DNA from: an uncultured Coriobacteriales bacterium
GTDB lineage: Bacteria; Actinomycetota; Coriobacteriia; Coriobacteriales; UMGS124
DNA: 46,638 bases
Assembly: GCA_902464015.1 (NCBI GenBank)
Contig: CABQHM010000026.1
Span: 1 to 46,638 of the forward strand
Direction: 5' to 3'
Each line of letters opens with the position of its first letter. Position 1 is the stretch's first letter. Below are positions 27,921 through 36,109 of this stretch, in pieces. A program made the translations under genes and the position numbers. The notes below the pieces were generated by a model that saw nothing but the letters and a program-made list of their open reading frames with translations, was not told the DNA's origin and ran no database searches.

Positions 27921-29486
27921 ATGCAAGCCGAAGAGCCGCCAGAGCGCAGGCCCAAGACCTTCGGGGCCCAGATGTCGAGGCGCGCCGCCGACGCCCAGGC
28001 GAGGGCGGTCGCCCCCGAGCTCGACTGCCGCCCAAGGCAATGGATGTGGGACAGGGAGGGGCTGGGCCTCAACAGGCACGGCTCGGGGGCCCTGCGCGTC
28101 TTCGCCAGGGCCTACGCCGTCGCACGCACCGGCACCGTCTACTTCGAAAGCGCCTCCCGCGCCGCAAAAGCCGTCGGCATGAACCGCGAGAGCGCGGTGA
28201 CGGGAAGGCGTCGCCTTGTCGAAGACGGCCTGCTTGAGGAGGTCGGGGTCAAGCTCGTCGAGGACGGGCATGGCTACGGCTCCCTTGAGCAGGCCGCGGG
28301 TGGCCAAGGGGTCAATATCAACAACCAAGCAGGCTACACGGTCAATCTCGTCGCGGCCGAGAAGGCGCGGGCGCGTTGGTCCAGGCTCAACCCCGGCCTG
28401 GACCCCGACGCTCCGTTCGCCGCACCCCGGGTGAGACAACGCACGGGCGGCGATGAGGCAGGGGCGAAGATCACACCTTGTGGTTGCCCGGTTGCCCAAC
28501 CACAAGGTGTTGCGGGTAACGTGGACACCGAGACCGACCAGGCGGACAACCGCGACACAAGGGCTTGTGGCGGGAATACCCGCGCGACGCAAGACACAGC
28601 GGTTGCCCAAGCTGGCGCATACAAACGCCGATTTTTGGCAAACGAAAGCAACCGCTCAGATACCAGGTGCTCTGACGAAAAGGGAAGTCGGCGCAATACA
28701 GAAAGGTCTTCTAAGACCTTAAGAGAAGTAAAAGAAGACGAGAAAGAAAACCCCGAGCCGACGCCCAGCGAAATCGGCGCCTACAGGGCGCTCGAGGAGG
28801 CCTGGCCCGGCCGCAAGCCGTCTGGCGAGCTCGGGCAGACCAGGGCCTTCCGGGCATGGCGGGGCCTGATAGCCAAGGGCGTGCCGGCCGAAGCCGTCGC
28901 GCTTGGCGCCTCCCGGTACGCCGATTGGGTCAGGTCAAGAGGTGAGGAGGCGCGAATGTCTCTCGCCGCCTTCCTCGAACCCTCCAAAGGGGGCATGTCC
29001 CCCTTCGTCGCACGGGCGGCACGCGACCTGAGATGCGGCACGGCCCACTGGGCAGAGAGCGGCCCCACCGGCTCGGACGCGCCGTTCGGCGAGTCCGACC
29101 TGGCCTTTGTCTGGCAGGGAGACGGCTGTTGGGCCGTCTCGACACCTGGGGGTTGGTCCGACACGTACTACCCCTCCTGGCCGCTCAACCGCCCGACAAC
29201 CGACCGCGCCGCGCTGGTTGCGGACTACACCCAGACCCACGGAACGGCCTGGCAGACGTTTAGGCAGGTGGGAACCGAGGAACTCGAATTCGCGTGGGAG
29301 GCAGACGCGGCGTGGGGCGGCTGTTGGGTAGCCCGTGCCAGCGGCTTCCGCAAGGCACTCCGCGGGCCTGCGGGGGTCGACCGCGAGGCGAGCAGAGCTG
29401 CACTCGTCGCCGAGGTCAACGCTAGCCCCTCGACACGCGCCGAGTTGGCACGGGCCCTCTCGCACGGCAAGAGTCGCGTGGCTTGA
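27921..29486 (+). CDS. Replication-initiator-like protein with N-terminal winged helix
   Basis: A 521-residue protein from ATG 27921 (AAAGGAGG upstream). Residues 50-100 form a winged-helix unit of the kind in plasmid and phage initiators (G-A-L-R-V-F-A-R-A-Y, then S-R-A-A-K-A-V-G-M-N-R-E-S-A-V, then R-R-L-V-E-D-G-L-L-E-E-V-G). Residues 170-290 are a low-complexity polar linker whose DNA carries repeats and an AT-richer stretch (see 28473-28760). The C-terminal part has two similar Trp-rich units (F-V-W-Q-G-D-G-C-W near residue 393 and F-A-W-E-A-D-A-A-W near 456). The linker's codon use is visibly less GC-rich than the rest. Alternative reading: a helix-turn-helix regulator of the element. 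Family membership beyond the winged helix is not certain. Confidence 0.55.
   Translation: MQAEEPPERRPKTFGAQMSRRAADAQARAVAPELDCRPRQWMWDREGLGLNRHGSGALRVFARAYAVARTGTVYFESASRAAKAVGMNRESAVTGRRRLVEDGLLEEVGVKLVEDGHGYGSLEQAAGGQGVNINNQAGYTVNLVAAEKARARWSRLNPGLDPDAPFAAPRVRQRTGGDEAGAKITPCGCPVAQPQGVAGNVDTETDQADNRDTRACGGNTRATQDTAVAQAGAYKRRFLANESNRSDTRCSDEKGSRRNTERSSKTLREVKEDEKENPEPTPSEIGAYRALEEAWPGRKPSGELGQTRAFRAWRGLIAKGVPAEAVALGASRYADWVRSRGEEARMSLAAFLEPSKGGMSPFVARAARDLRCGTAHWAESGPTGSDAPFGESDLAFVWQGDGCWAVSTPGGWSDTYYPSWPLNRPTTDRAALVADYTQTHGTAWQTFRQVGTEELEFAWEADAAWGGCWVARASGFRKALRGPAGVDREASRAALVAEVNASPSTRAELARALSHGKSRVA
28473..28760 (+). other. Candidate replication origin inside the initiator-like gene
   Basis: A 14-bp perfect inverted repeat (28473-28486 with 28497-28510, 10-nt loop) contains two adjacent copies of GGTTGCCC (28482-28489 and 28490-28497); a third copy is at 28601-28608. 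A small hairpin GCGGG-AATA-CCCGC is at 28570-28583. An AT-richer stretch follows (about 28620-28760), with AAGGTCTT-CT-AAGACCTT at 28703-28720. Repeats plus an AT-rich unwinding-like region inside an initiator gene resemble the phage lambda O arrangement. It overlaps coding sequence, so the repeats also encode part of the protein linker. Confidence 0.4.
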
Positions 29487-29510
29487 AAGGAAACGACAGG
29501 AGGTTCACCA

Positions 29511-30140
29511 ATGGATGACTTCGGAGACGAGCTGGGCGGGCGCATCATGGGGTCGGCCGAGGGCGTATCCCAGAGGCTCCTCACGGGGGCGTTCCGCAAG
29601 GTCCCCCGCACCTTGTTCGACGCGCTTGTGGAGGTGACGGCACCAACCCTCTCCCGCACCGACAGGCAGGATGTGCAAGACGACACGATGGGGGTTGCTG
29701 CCGACGCAGGCGCGACCCACCCCATGGCCACAGGCGATATCCCGACCGAAGAGGAGGACACAGCGCCCGGGCGGCACCGGGGCGCAAGGCAGCCTGCCCA
29801 CCGAAAAGGCCCGGCGGCGGACGACCTCGACTGGGTCGTCGCCATGTCCTACGCCGACCGCGCGGCCGCCGACGAGGCCGTGGAGGTCCTACGTCAGCAG
29901 GGCGTGGACGCGGTCGTCTCCGCACAGGGCCCCGACGGCACCTGCAACGTCGTGGCGCAGGTGAGCCCCAGGGCCGCCGCCGGCCTCGGGGCGAGCATCG
30001 CCAAGGCCGACGCCAAGGCGCACGAGGGCGAGTTCGAGGCCGACATGGCCCGCGTGCGCGGGGCCTCGCAAGCGTCGGCGGCGCAGGCACGCGAGGCCGG
30101 CGAGCAGGAAGGCCCCGTGCTGAAGGCGAGGGGCGCATGA
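29511..30140 (+). CDS. Conjugation-module hypothetical protein
   Basis: A 209-residue soluble protein of unknown function, started by CAGGAGG nine bases before ATG 29511. Residues 1-45 are amphipathic, the middle is polar and disordered, and residues 107-180 form a compact alpha/beta unit (W-V-V-A-M-S-Y-A-D-R, then G-V-D-A-V-V-S-A-Q, then V-V-A-Q-V) that looks like a small ferredoxin-like fold. The C-terminus is charged and Ala-rich. Its stop overlaps the VirD4 start in ATGA, so the two are translationally coupled, and an accessory role at the coupling protein (for example relaxosome or substrate docking) is plausible but not shown. Confidence 0.65.
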   Translation: MDDFGDELGGRIMGSAEGVSQRLLTGAFRKVPRTLFDALVEVTAPTLSRTDRQDVQDDTMGVAADAGATHPMATGDIPTEEEDTAPGRHRGARQPAHRKGPAADDLDWVVAMSYADRAAADEAVEVLRQQGVDAVVSAQGPDGTCNVVAQVSPRAAAGLGASIAKADAKAHEGEFEADMARVRGASQASAAQAREAGEQEGPVLKARGA

Positions 30141-32149
30141 GCGGCTGGAAGGCGGGCCTCGCGGTCACGGGCGCCTTCATGGCCCTGGCGCTCGCGTGCT
30201 TCTTCGTTGGCGACAGGCTATCCGCCGCCGCCCCCGCCGGCAGCTTCCCGGTCTTGGGCGCCTTCACCGGCGAGGCCCTCGCGGCCCTGCCGGCAGCACT
30301 TCTCGAGCGGCCCCTCTGGGTCTCGAGAGAGCAGGCAGACGTCGCGGCAGGCGGCCTGCTCGCCTGCTGCCCGCTCGTCGTCTGGGTCGTCGTCATGGGG
30401 TCCGCCAGGCCCGACCGCACCGAGGACGCCTACGGCTCGGAGCGCCGCGGCCGCGTGCGCGACCTCGCCAAGTACCGCAACGTCGCCTCGGAGCCCGACA
30501 ACATCCTGCTCTCCCGCGGCTCGGCGGCCTCGCTCACCGGCTCGGGGACGCCCGAGCCCAGGCGCGGCGAGCGCGCCAAGACCGCCAACTCCAACGTCTG
30601 CGTCATAGGCGGGTCAGGCGCGCAGAAGACCACAAGCGTGCTCGAGCCCAACCTGCTGCAGGGCGCCCTGGGGTCGGACAAGGACACCGTCTCGACCGAC
30701 CCGAAGGGCGCGACGCTGCCCCGCGTCGGCGGCGCCCTCGCAGCCTCGGGCAGGCTCGTCGTGAAGCTCGACCTCGTGGATCTCAAGTCCTCGTCGGTGT
30801 GGAACCCTCTGTCGATCATCCGCTCCTACACCGACGTGGAGCGCGTCGCAAAGGCCCTCGTCTGCGGCGCCTCAGAGGGCGGCCACTCGACCTCGGAGCC
30901 CATCTGGGACAACGGAGCCGCCCAACTCGCCGCGATTCTCATCTCCTACCTGTGGGCATGGCGCCCCCTGCGCGACCTCACCATGGAGAACCTCCAGACC
31001 CTCCTCGGCATGTGCTCCTTCGGGGCTTCCGGGCGCTGTGCCTTCGACGACCTCGTAGACGAGCTGAGGACCGGGCAGGAGAAGATTCCGGCCTCCGGGC
31101 GCACGGAGCGTGGCGCAAGCGGCATCAGAGGGGCGGCGCCTGCCACAACCCAGCGCTCAAGACTCCGCAGGCGCGTCGAGTGCGCGGGCACGCCCGCCGG
31201 CGCGCGCCCGGGGCCGGGCCTGGGCTACGACTACACCGTCGCCTCATGGGACCGCTTCCGCGGCGGCGCCGCAGAGACCCTGGGCTCCTTCAAGGCGACC
31301 CTGGCACAGGCCATCGCCGTCTTCTGCTCCCCGGACGTCCTGCGCGTGCTCGGCTCGCGCAACGGCGGGGTCGACGAGATCGGCCTGGACCGCCTGGGCC
31401 TAGGAGACCAGCGCAGGGACGTCTTCGTCGTTGCCTCCGACCGCGACCACACCCTGCAGCCGGTGCTGTCGCTCTTCGTGTGGGAGGCCATGTACGCCTC
31501 GGGGCGCAACGCCGACGAGCAGCCCGACAAGCGCCTCCCCCACCACACGCAATTTCTGATTGACGAGCTCTACGCCCTGGGAGAGCTGCCGGACCTACCC
31601 GAGAACGTGGTCACCGTCCGCTCGCGCAACATCTCAGTGCTCTTCTGCATTCAGAACCTCGCGCAGCTTGACGAGCGCTACGGCGAGCACGGCGCCTCGA
31701 CCATCCGCGACTCGTGCGCCACGACCGTCTACCTCGCCGGTGCCAAGAGCACGGACACTGCCAAGCGCCTCTCCGACGAGATCGGCCAGATGACGGTCCG
31801 CAAGAGGTCGGAGTCGATGCACGGCCAGAAGGCGCTCTCAGGCAAGGACGTCTCGCAGGACGTGGTGGGCCGGGCCGTCTACACCCCCCAGGAGATATCG
31901 CGCATGCCGCAGGGCAAGGCCCTCGTCATCCTTGGCAACGAGTACCCCACGGTCGACGACAAGTACCGGATCTGGGAGCACCCGGCCTACGATCCGCTCT
32001 CGATGTTCGACCCCAACGGGACCAGACCCCAAGGATGGAGAACGTTCGACTACACCGAGTACCGCGCGGGGCTGCCCGGGACGCCCGAGCACATGGCGCG
32101 CATCCGCGCCGAGAGGATGGCGCGGCGCAAAAAAAGACCCCCCGAATAA
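30137..32149 (+). CDS. virD4: Type IV coupling protein (VirD4/TraG family ATPase)
   Basis: A 670-residue inner-membrane ATPase that links DNA substrate to the secretion channel. Two N-terminal membrane helices (residues 7-24 and 71-89) precede the ATPase domain. The Walker A is G-G-S-G-A-Q-K-T-T at 158-166: the Gly before the Lys of the usual G-K-T is Gln here. Walker B is F-L-I-D-E-L-Y near residue 473, followed by the family-typical V-R-S-R-N-I-S and Q-N-L-A-Q-L. The C-terminus is a short basic tail whose codons overlap a minus-strand terminator hairpin. The ATGA overlap with the previous gene couples translation. After its stop comes a 389-bp gap, unusual in this otherwise compact operon. 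Confidence 0.9.
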   Translation: MSGWKAGLAVTGAFMALALACFFVGDRLSAAAPAGSFPVLGAFTGEALAALPAALLERPLWVSREQADVAAGGLLACCPLVVWVVVMGSARPDRTEDAYGSERRGRVRDLAKYRNVASEPDNILLSRGSAASLTGSGTPEPRRGERAKTANSNVCVIGGSGAQKTTSVLEPNLLQGALGSDKDTVSTDPKGATLPRVGGALAASGRLVVKLDLVDLKSSSVWNPLSIIRSYTDVERVAKALVCGASEGGHSTSEPIWDNGAAQLAAILISYLWAWRPLRDLTMENLQTLLGMCSFGASGRCAFDDLVDELRTGQEKIPASGRTERGASGIRGAAPATTQRSRLRRRVECAGTPAGARPGPGLGYDYTVASWDRFRGGAAETLGSFKATLAQAIAVFCSPDVLRVLGSRNGGVDEIGLDRLGLGDQRRDVFVVASDRDHTLQPVLSLFVWEAMYASGRNADEQPDKRLPHHTQFLIDELYALGELPDLPENVVTVRSRNISVLFCIQNLAQLDERYGEHGASTIRDSCATTVYLAGAKSTDTAKRLSDEIGQMTVRKRSESMHGQKALSGKDVSQDVVGRAVYTPQEISRMPQGKALVILGNEYPTVDDKYRIWEHPAYDPLSMFDPNGTRPQGWRTFDYTEYRAGLPGTPEHMARIRAERMARRKKRPPE

Positions 32150-32156
32150 CGGGGGG
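32129..32156 (-). terminator. Intrinsic terminator on the minus strand
   Basis: CCCCCCG (32138-32144) pairs with CGGGGGG (32150-32156) around a 5-nt loop. Read on the minus strand it is followed by TC and seven consecutive T (complement of 32129-32135), a textbook Rho-independent terminator. Read on the plus strand there is no U-tract after it. No minus-strand protein gene is present to need it. The same bases encode the Lys-Lys-Arg-Pro-Pro tail of VirD4, so chance from codon composition is possible. Confidence 0.65.
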
Positions 32157-32539
32157 CCTTGGGAAGACGGACCTGCGGGATGCAACGCAACACGCCCAGA
32201 GGCACCAGGGCGGCGAGGGCTCCAATCCAACGCCGCGCCGCGGGCACCCCGCAGGAAAAAGAGAGACCGACTGCCGAAAGGGCAGACGGCCCAGGAAACA
32301 TACCACGCCGGCCCCCCGCGCGCAAGCCGGAGGGCCGAACCCACCGGGGAGCTCCAATCTCCCCGGCTCGGAAGAGAGGCCGGCTGCCTTGCCGCGAGAG
32401 CCCGGCGCGCGCACTGGACGCGCGTCGGGCTGGAGGGCGGGCCGGACCGCATGCGGACGCAGGCGCCAGAGGGGCGCCCGCACGGATAGAGAGGAAAAGC
32501 CATGGTCAAGGCGGAAGGCACGCGACGGGAGGCAGCAGA
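32131..32539 (-). ncRNA. Candidate structured noncoding RNA, about 400 nt, novel
   Basis: The gap between the VirD4 and pilin-like genes has no credible protein. On the minus strand it is bounded by TTGCCA-N18-TATACG (predicted start near 32539) and the terminator at 32129-32156. Stems in order along the minus strand: AGCCCG/CGGGCT enclosing CGCGCG/CGCGCG (32397-32431); CCGAG/TTCGG enclosing CCGGGGAG/CTCCCCGG (32335-32372); a 9-position stem at 32309-32337; CTGCC/GGCAG with outer pairs (32265-32290); and a long-range stem of 8-9 pairs joining 32172-32180 to 32246-32254, with GCGGCG/CGCCGC inside. In four stems an extra pair is G-U on the minus strand but an A-C mismatch on the plus strand; one stem shows the opposite. 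GATTGGAGC recurs in two loops. Role unknown: antisense control of virD4/pilin expression or a trans-acting element RNA. Confidence 0.5.
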
Positions 32540-32784
32540 TGGACGCGTATAGCGTGCTGCAGAACTTCGTGGCAACGTTCCAGGGCGGCTTCGCGTTCGT
32601 CGGCGTCCTGCTGGTGATCGCCGGCATCACGGGCGTCGTCCTGCAGTGGCGAAGCGACGGAGGCGGAGGCGGCGCTCAGCTCGCCGGCGCCGTCACCATG
32701 ATCGTCGCCGGCATCGTCATAGCAATCCTCGCCAACGCGTTCGGCGCGGTCGACATCGACTGGGCCAAGCTGCCCTCGGCTTAG
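32539..32784 (+). CDS. Small two-helix membrane protein, VirB2/TrbC pilin-like
   Basis: An 81-residue protein with GGGAGG upstream of ATG 32539. Residues 16-35 and 46-67 are hydrophobic helices separated by a short loop with five Gly (S-D-G-G-G-G-G). Size, two-helix hairpin and position before the VirB3- and VirB4-like genes match VirB2/TrbC-type pilins or their Gram-positive counterparts. No cleavable signal is obvious. A 16-codon reading frame (ATG 32502, stop 32550) with its own GAGGAAAA site overlaps its start and could couple translation. Confidence 0.65.
   Translation: MDAYSVLQNFVATFQGGFAFVGVLLVIAGITGVVLQWRSDGGGGGAQLAGAVTMIVAGIVIAILANAFGAVDIDWAKLPSA
32546..32575 (-). promoter_or_regulatory. 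Sigma70-like promoter for the minus-strand RNA
   Basis: On the minus strand TTGCCA (32575-32570) and TATACG (32551-32546) are separated by 18 bp, close to the TTGACA/TATAAT consensus and rare in such GC-rich sequence. The predicted start near 32539 falls at the edge of the 389-bp gap. The boxes lie inside the first codons of the pilin-like gene on the plus strand. Confidence 0.45.
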
Positions 32785-32793
32785 GAGCGGCCG

Positions 32794-33225
32794 ATGCAGT
32801 CGACCCAAGTCCACAGGAACCTGCTCGACTACGAGAAGAAGGTCGGCAGGTCCATCACGCTGAGAACCGTCTGCTTCACGGCCGCGGCCCTCGCGGCGGG
32901 CACCGCCGCCGGTGCCGCCTGTGCAGGGGCCCTGCGCCTGCCGTGGGCGGTCACACAGACCGTGCTCCTGGCGGTGACCGTCCCCGTCTGGCTCGCGGGC
33001 TTCGCCCGACCCGGCGGAATGAAGCCGGAGAGGTGGTGGCCCTACGGTCGGCGCAGCCTCTTCGGCAAGACGAGGATCCTGTACCTGACGTCGGAGCGCG
33101 GCCCGCAGTGCCGACCCGGCCCAAAGGCGAGAAAGGGAGGCGAGTGGGATGTCCTTGCTGATGCATGGGAGAAGGAAGGGATGCGCCGAAGGGGAGTCGA
33201 GTCCGTCGACCCCGACCGCATCTGA
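32794..33225 (+). CDS. VirB3/PrgI-like membrane protein
   Basis: A 143-residue protein. Residues 1-22 are a polar cytoplasmic lead, 23-46 and 51-70 are adjacent hydrophobic helices (A-A-A-L-A-A-G-T-A-A-G-A-A-C, then V-L-L-A-V-T-V-P-V-W-L-A-G-F), and the rest is a basic cytoplasmic tail with a W-W-P-Y-G motif. Two close helices and a tail, directly before the VirB4 gene, is the PrgI/TcpE/VirB3 arrangement, which tethers VirB4 to the membrane. Its end overlaps the VirB4 start by 77 bp. Confidence 0.65.
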   Translation: MQSTQVHRNLLDYEKKVGRSITLRTVCFTAAALAAGTAAGAACAGALRLPWAVTQTVLLAVTVPVWLAGFARPGGMKPERWWPYGRRSLFGKTRILYLTSERGPQCRPGPKARKGGEWDVLADAWEKEGMRRRGVESVDPDRI

Positions 33226-36109
33226 GGCCGTCGAGGCAGCGTCCCTCATGGAGGCGCAGTCCCAGCACGGGCCGAAATCGAAGATGGGCTGCAAGGAAAG
33301 AAAGAGGGCGCTCGAGGAGGTCAGGGAGCAAGGCCGCCGGCACCGCGCCGAGGTCGAGGCGAAGGTGGCGGCGGCCGAGCGGCCGCCCTCGGCACCCCGC
33401 TCCCCCTCCCCATCCGTCGGTGCGCCCGCGCCCGGGCCCGCGCCCGGCTGGGCCGCGGACCACATGGCGGCCGCCATGCCCCTGACGGCCGCGGCCATGC
33501 CGTCGGTGGACGGTGCGCGCGTCATGCCCACCGACCCCGAGGGACTCAGACGCTTGAGGAAGGCCTTCGAGGCCGACATCGCCACCGCCACGGGACGGGC
33601 GGTCCAGAATGCCCCCAAAGCGCGAGCGGCGGCGGCATCGCGCCAGCGCTCCCTCAACCGCATGATGGCGGAACAGGAGAAGGCCTCGCGGAAGGCCGCC
33701 GAGGCCCGCCGGATGTCGCGCTCGGCCGCGAGGAACGTCTACGACCTCGTCGGCTTCGACCTGATGTTCCGCAACGGGATGTCCCAGGTCGAGCCCGGCC
33801 TCTGGAGCGAGACGTTAGAATTCTCGGACATGTGTTACCAAAGCGCCAAGGACGACGAACAGCGCGGCGTCTTCGACCAGCTCCAGACGGTGGAGAACCT
33901 CTTCAACTCCGACGCGAGCTTCCAGTACCTGCTCACGAACATCCCCCTGCCCGAGGAGGAGATAGGGCGGAGACGGTTCTTCGACGAGGCGGCGGCCGGT
34001 AGCAACGCCGGGCTCGCCAGGCTCTTCAACGAGGTTCTCAACGAGCGGGTGCGCGAGGGCTCCAACAACCTGCGCTCGTCGCGCTACATCAGCTACTCGG
34101 TGGAGGCCCCCGACCCCGCCGAGGCGTCCGCCCGACTCGCCCGGCTCCGGTCGGGCGTGCAGCAGGGCCTCCAGCGCGTGGGCTCGCAGGCCCGCAGGCT
34201 CGACGGCGTGGAGCGCCTCTCGCTCATCAGCTCGCTGCTGCGCCCCGGACGCCCCTTCGCATTCGACTACGCATGGCTCTCGGGCCGTTCCAAGCTCACG
34301 GCGAAGGACTCCGTGTGCCCCCAGGAGATCGACTTCCTGCCGACGGGCCGGATGAGGTCATCCGCCCGCTTCACGGTCGACGGCCTCACGTGGTGTCAGG
34401 TCCTCGTCGTGCGCCCGGCGCTGGCCTCGCGCCTCGACGACAGGGGCGTCGCGCGCCTGCTGGACCTGCGCATGCCCATCGCCGTCACCTGGCACGCCCG
34501 CCAGATCGACAGGGGCGAAGCGGTCTCCATGCTCATGCAGCGGGACGACTGGATCCAGTCAGAGATCATGGCGCACCAGGGCTACGCCATCCGGCACGGC
34601 TACGACTACACGCTGCTGCCGCGGACCCTGCGCGACCAGAAGAGCGCCAACGACGCCCTCCTGGACGCGGTTGTCGACTCGGGCGACGAGGGTGACGTCC
34701 CGCAGAACCTCTTCGAGTTCACCGGCCTCGTCTACACCTGGGCGGACTCCGCCGAGGAGCTGGACGAGCGCGTCGCGAAGGTCGTGGGCACCGCGCATGC
34801 CTCGGGCATCGAGCTCGACGCACTGCCCGACCGCCAGCAGGAGGGCGTGAACTCGGTGCTGCCCCTTGGCTTCAACCGGGTCGACGTGAGGCGCGACTTC
34901 CTGACGCGCGAGCTCACGATGTTCATGCCCTTCGTCACGCAGCGCCTCGACATGGAGGGCGGCAGCTACTACGGCGTGGAGCCCACGACGGGCGACATGG
35001 TCTTAGTCAATCGCTCGGCGCTGCTGTCGCCCCACGGCATAATCTGCGGCATGACAGGCTCGGGCAAGTCCTTCGCCGTCAAGCGCGAGATCGAGCAGAC
35101 CATCCTGGCCTATCCGACCGACCAGGTCTACATCCTCGACCCCACCGGCGAGTACGGCCTGCTCGTGTCGGTGAACGAGGGCTCGTACTGGGTCAGGCTC
35201 GGCCCCTCGGCCGAGCTGTCCGTCAACATCCTCGACATGGGCGACATCGCCGCCTCGCACATGACCTGGGCGCAGGCCAAGGCTTGGAAGGTCGACGCGA
35301 TGCTGGCGGCAACAGCGGCCCTGCGCAACGAGGGTGGGCGCACACTCACCCAGGAGGAACGCTCGGTGGTCACCCGCTGCGTCGAGCTCGCCTACGACAG
35401 GGCAGGCGGCGAGGGAGGCGAGGCGCCCACGCTCATGGACTTCTGGGAGGTGCTCAACGAGCAGCCCGAGGAGGAGGCCCAAGGCCTCTCCCTCGTCTTT
35501 GAGCGCTACGTCTCGGGCTCGCTCTCCTTCATGGCCCGCAAGACCAACATCAGGCACGACGCGCGCATCGTGAGCTTCGACACCTCCGAGGTGCCCAGCG
35601 ACATGAGGGTCTTCTGCATGCTCGCCAACCTTGAGAGCGTGCGCGCGGCAATGTACCGAAACCACGTTGCCTCCCGCAGGACGTGGCTCTACATCGACGA
35701 GTTCCAATCGCTGTTCGCCCACCCCGCCGTCGTGACCTACCTCGCACGCCTGTGGCGCGAGGGAAGGAAGTTCGGCCTGGTCTGCACGGGCATGATGCAG
35801 TCGGCGGCCGCCATGGACGAGCATAACTCCGACGCCCGCACCATCGTGGACCAGTCGGGGTTCGTACTGCTGCTACGCCAGTCCGACACCGACCGCGACT
35901 TCTGGGCGCGCCGCAAGGGCCTCTCGGACATCGAGCTCGCCGCCGTCGGCGAGAACGCCGCCCCCGGCTCGGGCCTGCTCATCGCCGACGGCGCCCGCGT
36001 TGCCATCAAGGACGAGTGGCCGCGCGGCAACGAGCTCTGGGACATTTTCAACACCTCGCCGGAAGAGGCTGCCTCCCAGCTCGAGAAGACCAGGAAGGCG
36101 GGCCGATAG
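33149..36109 (+). CDS. virB4: VirB4-type conjugation ATPase
   Basis: A 986-residue protein. The start at ATG 33149 has GGGAGGCGAG ahead and overlaps the previous gene by 77 bp. Residues 1-200 are charged and Ala/Pro-rich, longer than in most VirB4 proteins; the VirB4 N-domain covers about 220-600. Walker A is G-M-T-G-S-G-K-S near residue 634 and Walker B W-L-Y-I-D-E-F near 846, followed by the arginine-finger region. VirB4 is the universally conserved motor that energises assembly of the mating channel, so this is the firmest proof of a type IV secretion system. A later start is possible, as the N-terminal extension has unusual composition. Confidence 0.92.
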   Translation: MSLLMHGRRKGCAEGESSPSTPTASEAVEAASLMEAQSQHGPKSKMGCKERKRALEEVREQGRRHRAEVEAKVAAAERPPSAPRSPSPSVGAPAPGPAPGWAADHMAAAMPLTAAAMPSVDGARVMPTDPEGLRRLRKAFEADIATATGRAVQNAPKARAAAASRQRSLNRMMAEQEKASRKAAEARRMSRSAARNVYDLVGFDLMFRNGMSQVEPGLWSETLEFSDMCYQSAKDDEQRGVFDQLQTVENLFNSDASFQYLLTNIPLPEEEIGRRRFFDEAAAGSNAGLARLFNEVLNERVREGSNNLRSSRYISYSVEAPDPAEASARLARLRSGVQQGLQRVGSQARRLDGVERLSLISSLLRPGRPFAFDYAWLSGRSKLTAKDSVCPQEIDFLPTGRMRSSARFTVDGLTWCQVLVVRPALASRLDDRGVARLLDLRMPIAVTWHARQIDRGEAVSMLMQRDDWIQSEIMAHQGYAIRHGYDYTLLPRTLRDQKSANDALLDAVVDSGDEGDVPQNLFEFTGLVYTWADSAEELDERVAKVVGTAHASGIELDALPDRQQEGVNSVLPLGFNRVDVRRDFLTRELTMFMPFVTQRLDMEGGSYYGVEPTTGDMVLVNRSALLSPHGIICGMTGSGKSFAVKREIEQTILAYPTDQVYILDPTGEYGLLVSVNEGSYWVRLGPSAELSVNILDMGDIAASHMTWAQAKAWKVDAMLAATAALRNEGGRTLTQEERSVVTRCVELAYDRAGGEGGEAPTLMDFWEVLNEQPEEEAQGLSLVFERYVSGSLSFMARKTNIRHDARIVSFDTSEVPSDMRVFCMLANLESVRAAMYRNHVASRRTWLYIDEFQSLFAHPAVVTYLARLWREGRKFGLVCTGMMQSAAAMDEHNSDARTIVDQSGFVLLLRQSDTDRDFWARRKGLSDIELAAVGENAAPGSGLLIADGARVAIKDEWPRGNELWDIFNTSPEEAASQLEKTRKAGR

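Noticed and set aside
32131..32575. Minus-strand protein in the virD4-pilin gap
   Set aside because: The open frame runs through both neighbours and its product is Arg/Pro/Gly-rich with no domain; a noncoding RNA explains the region better.
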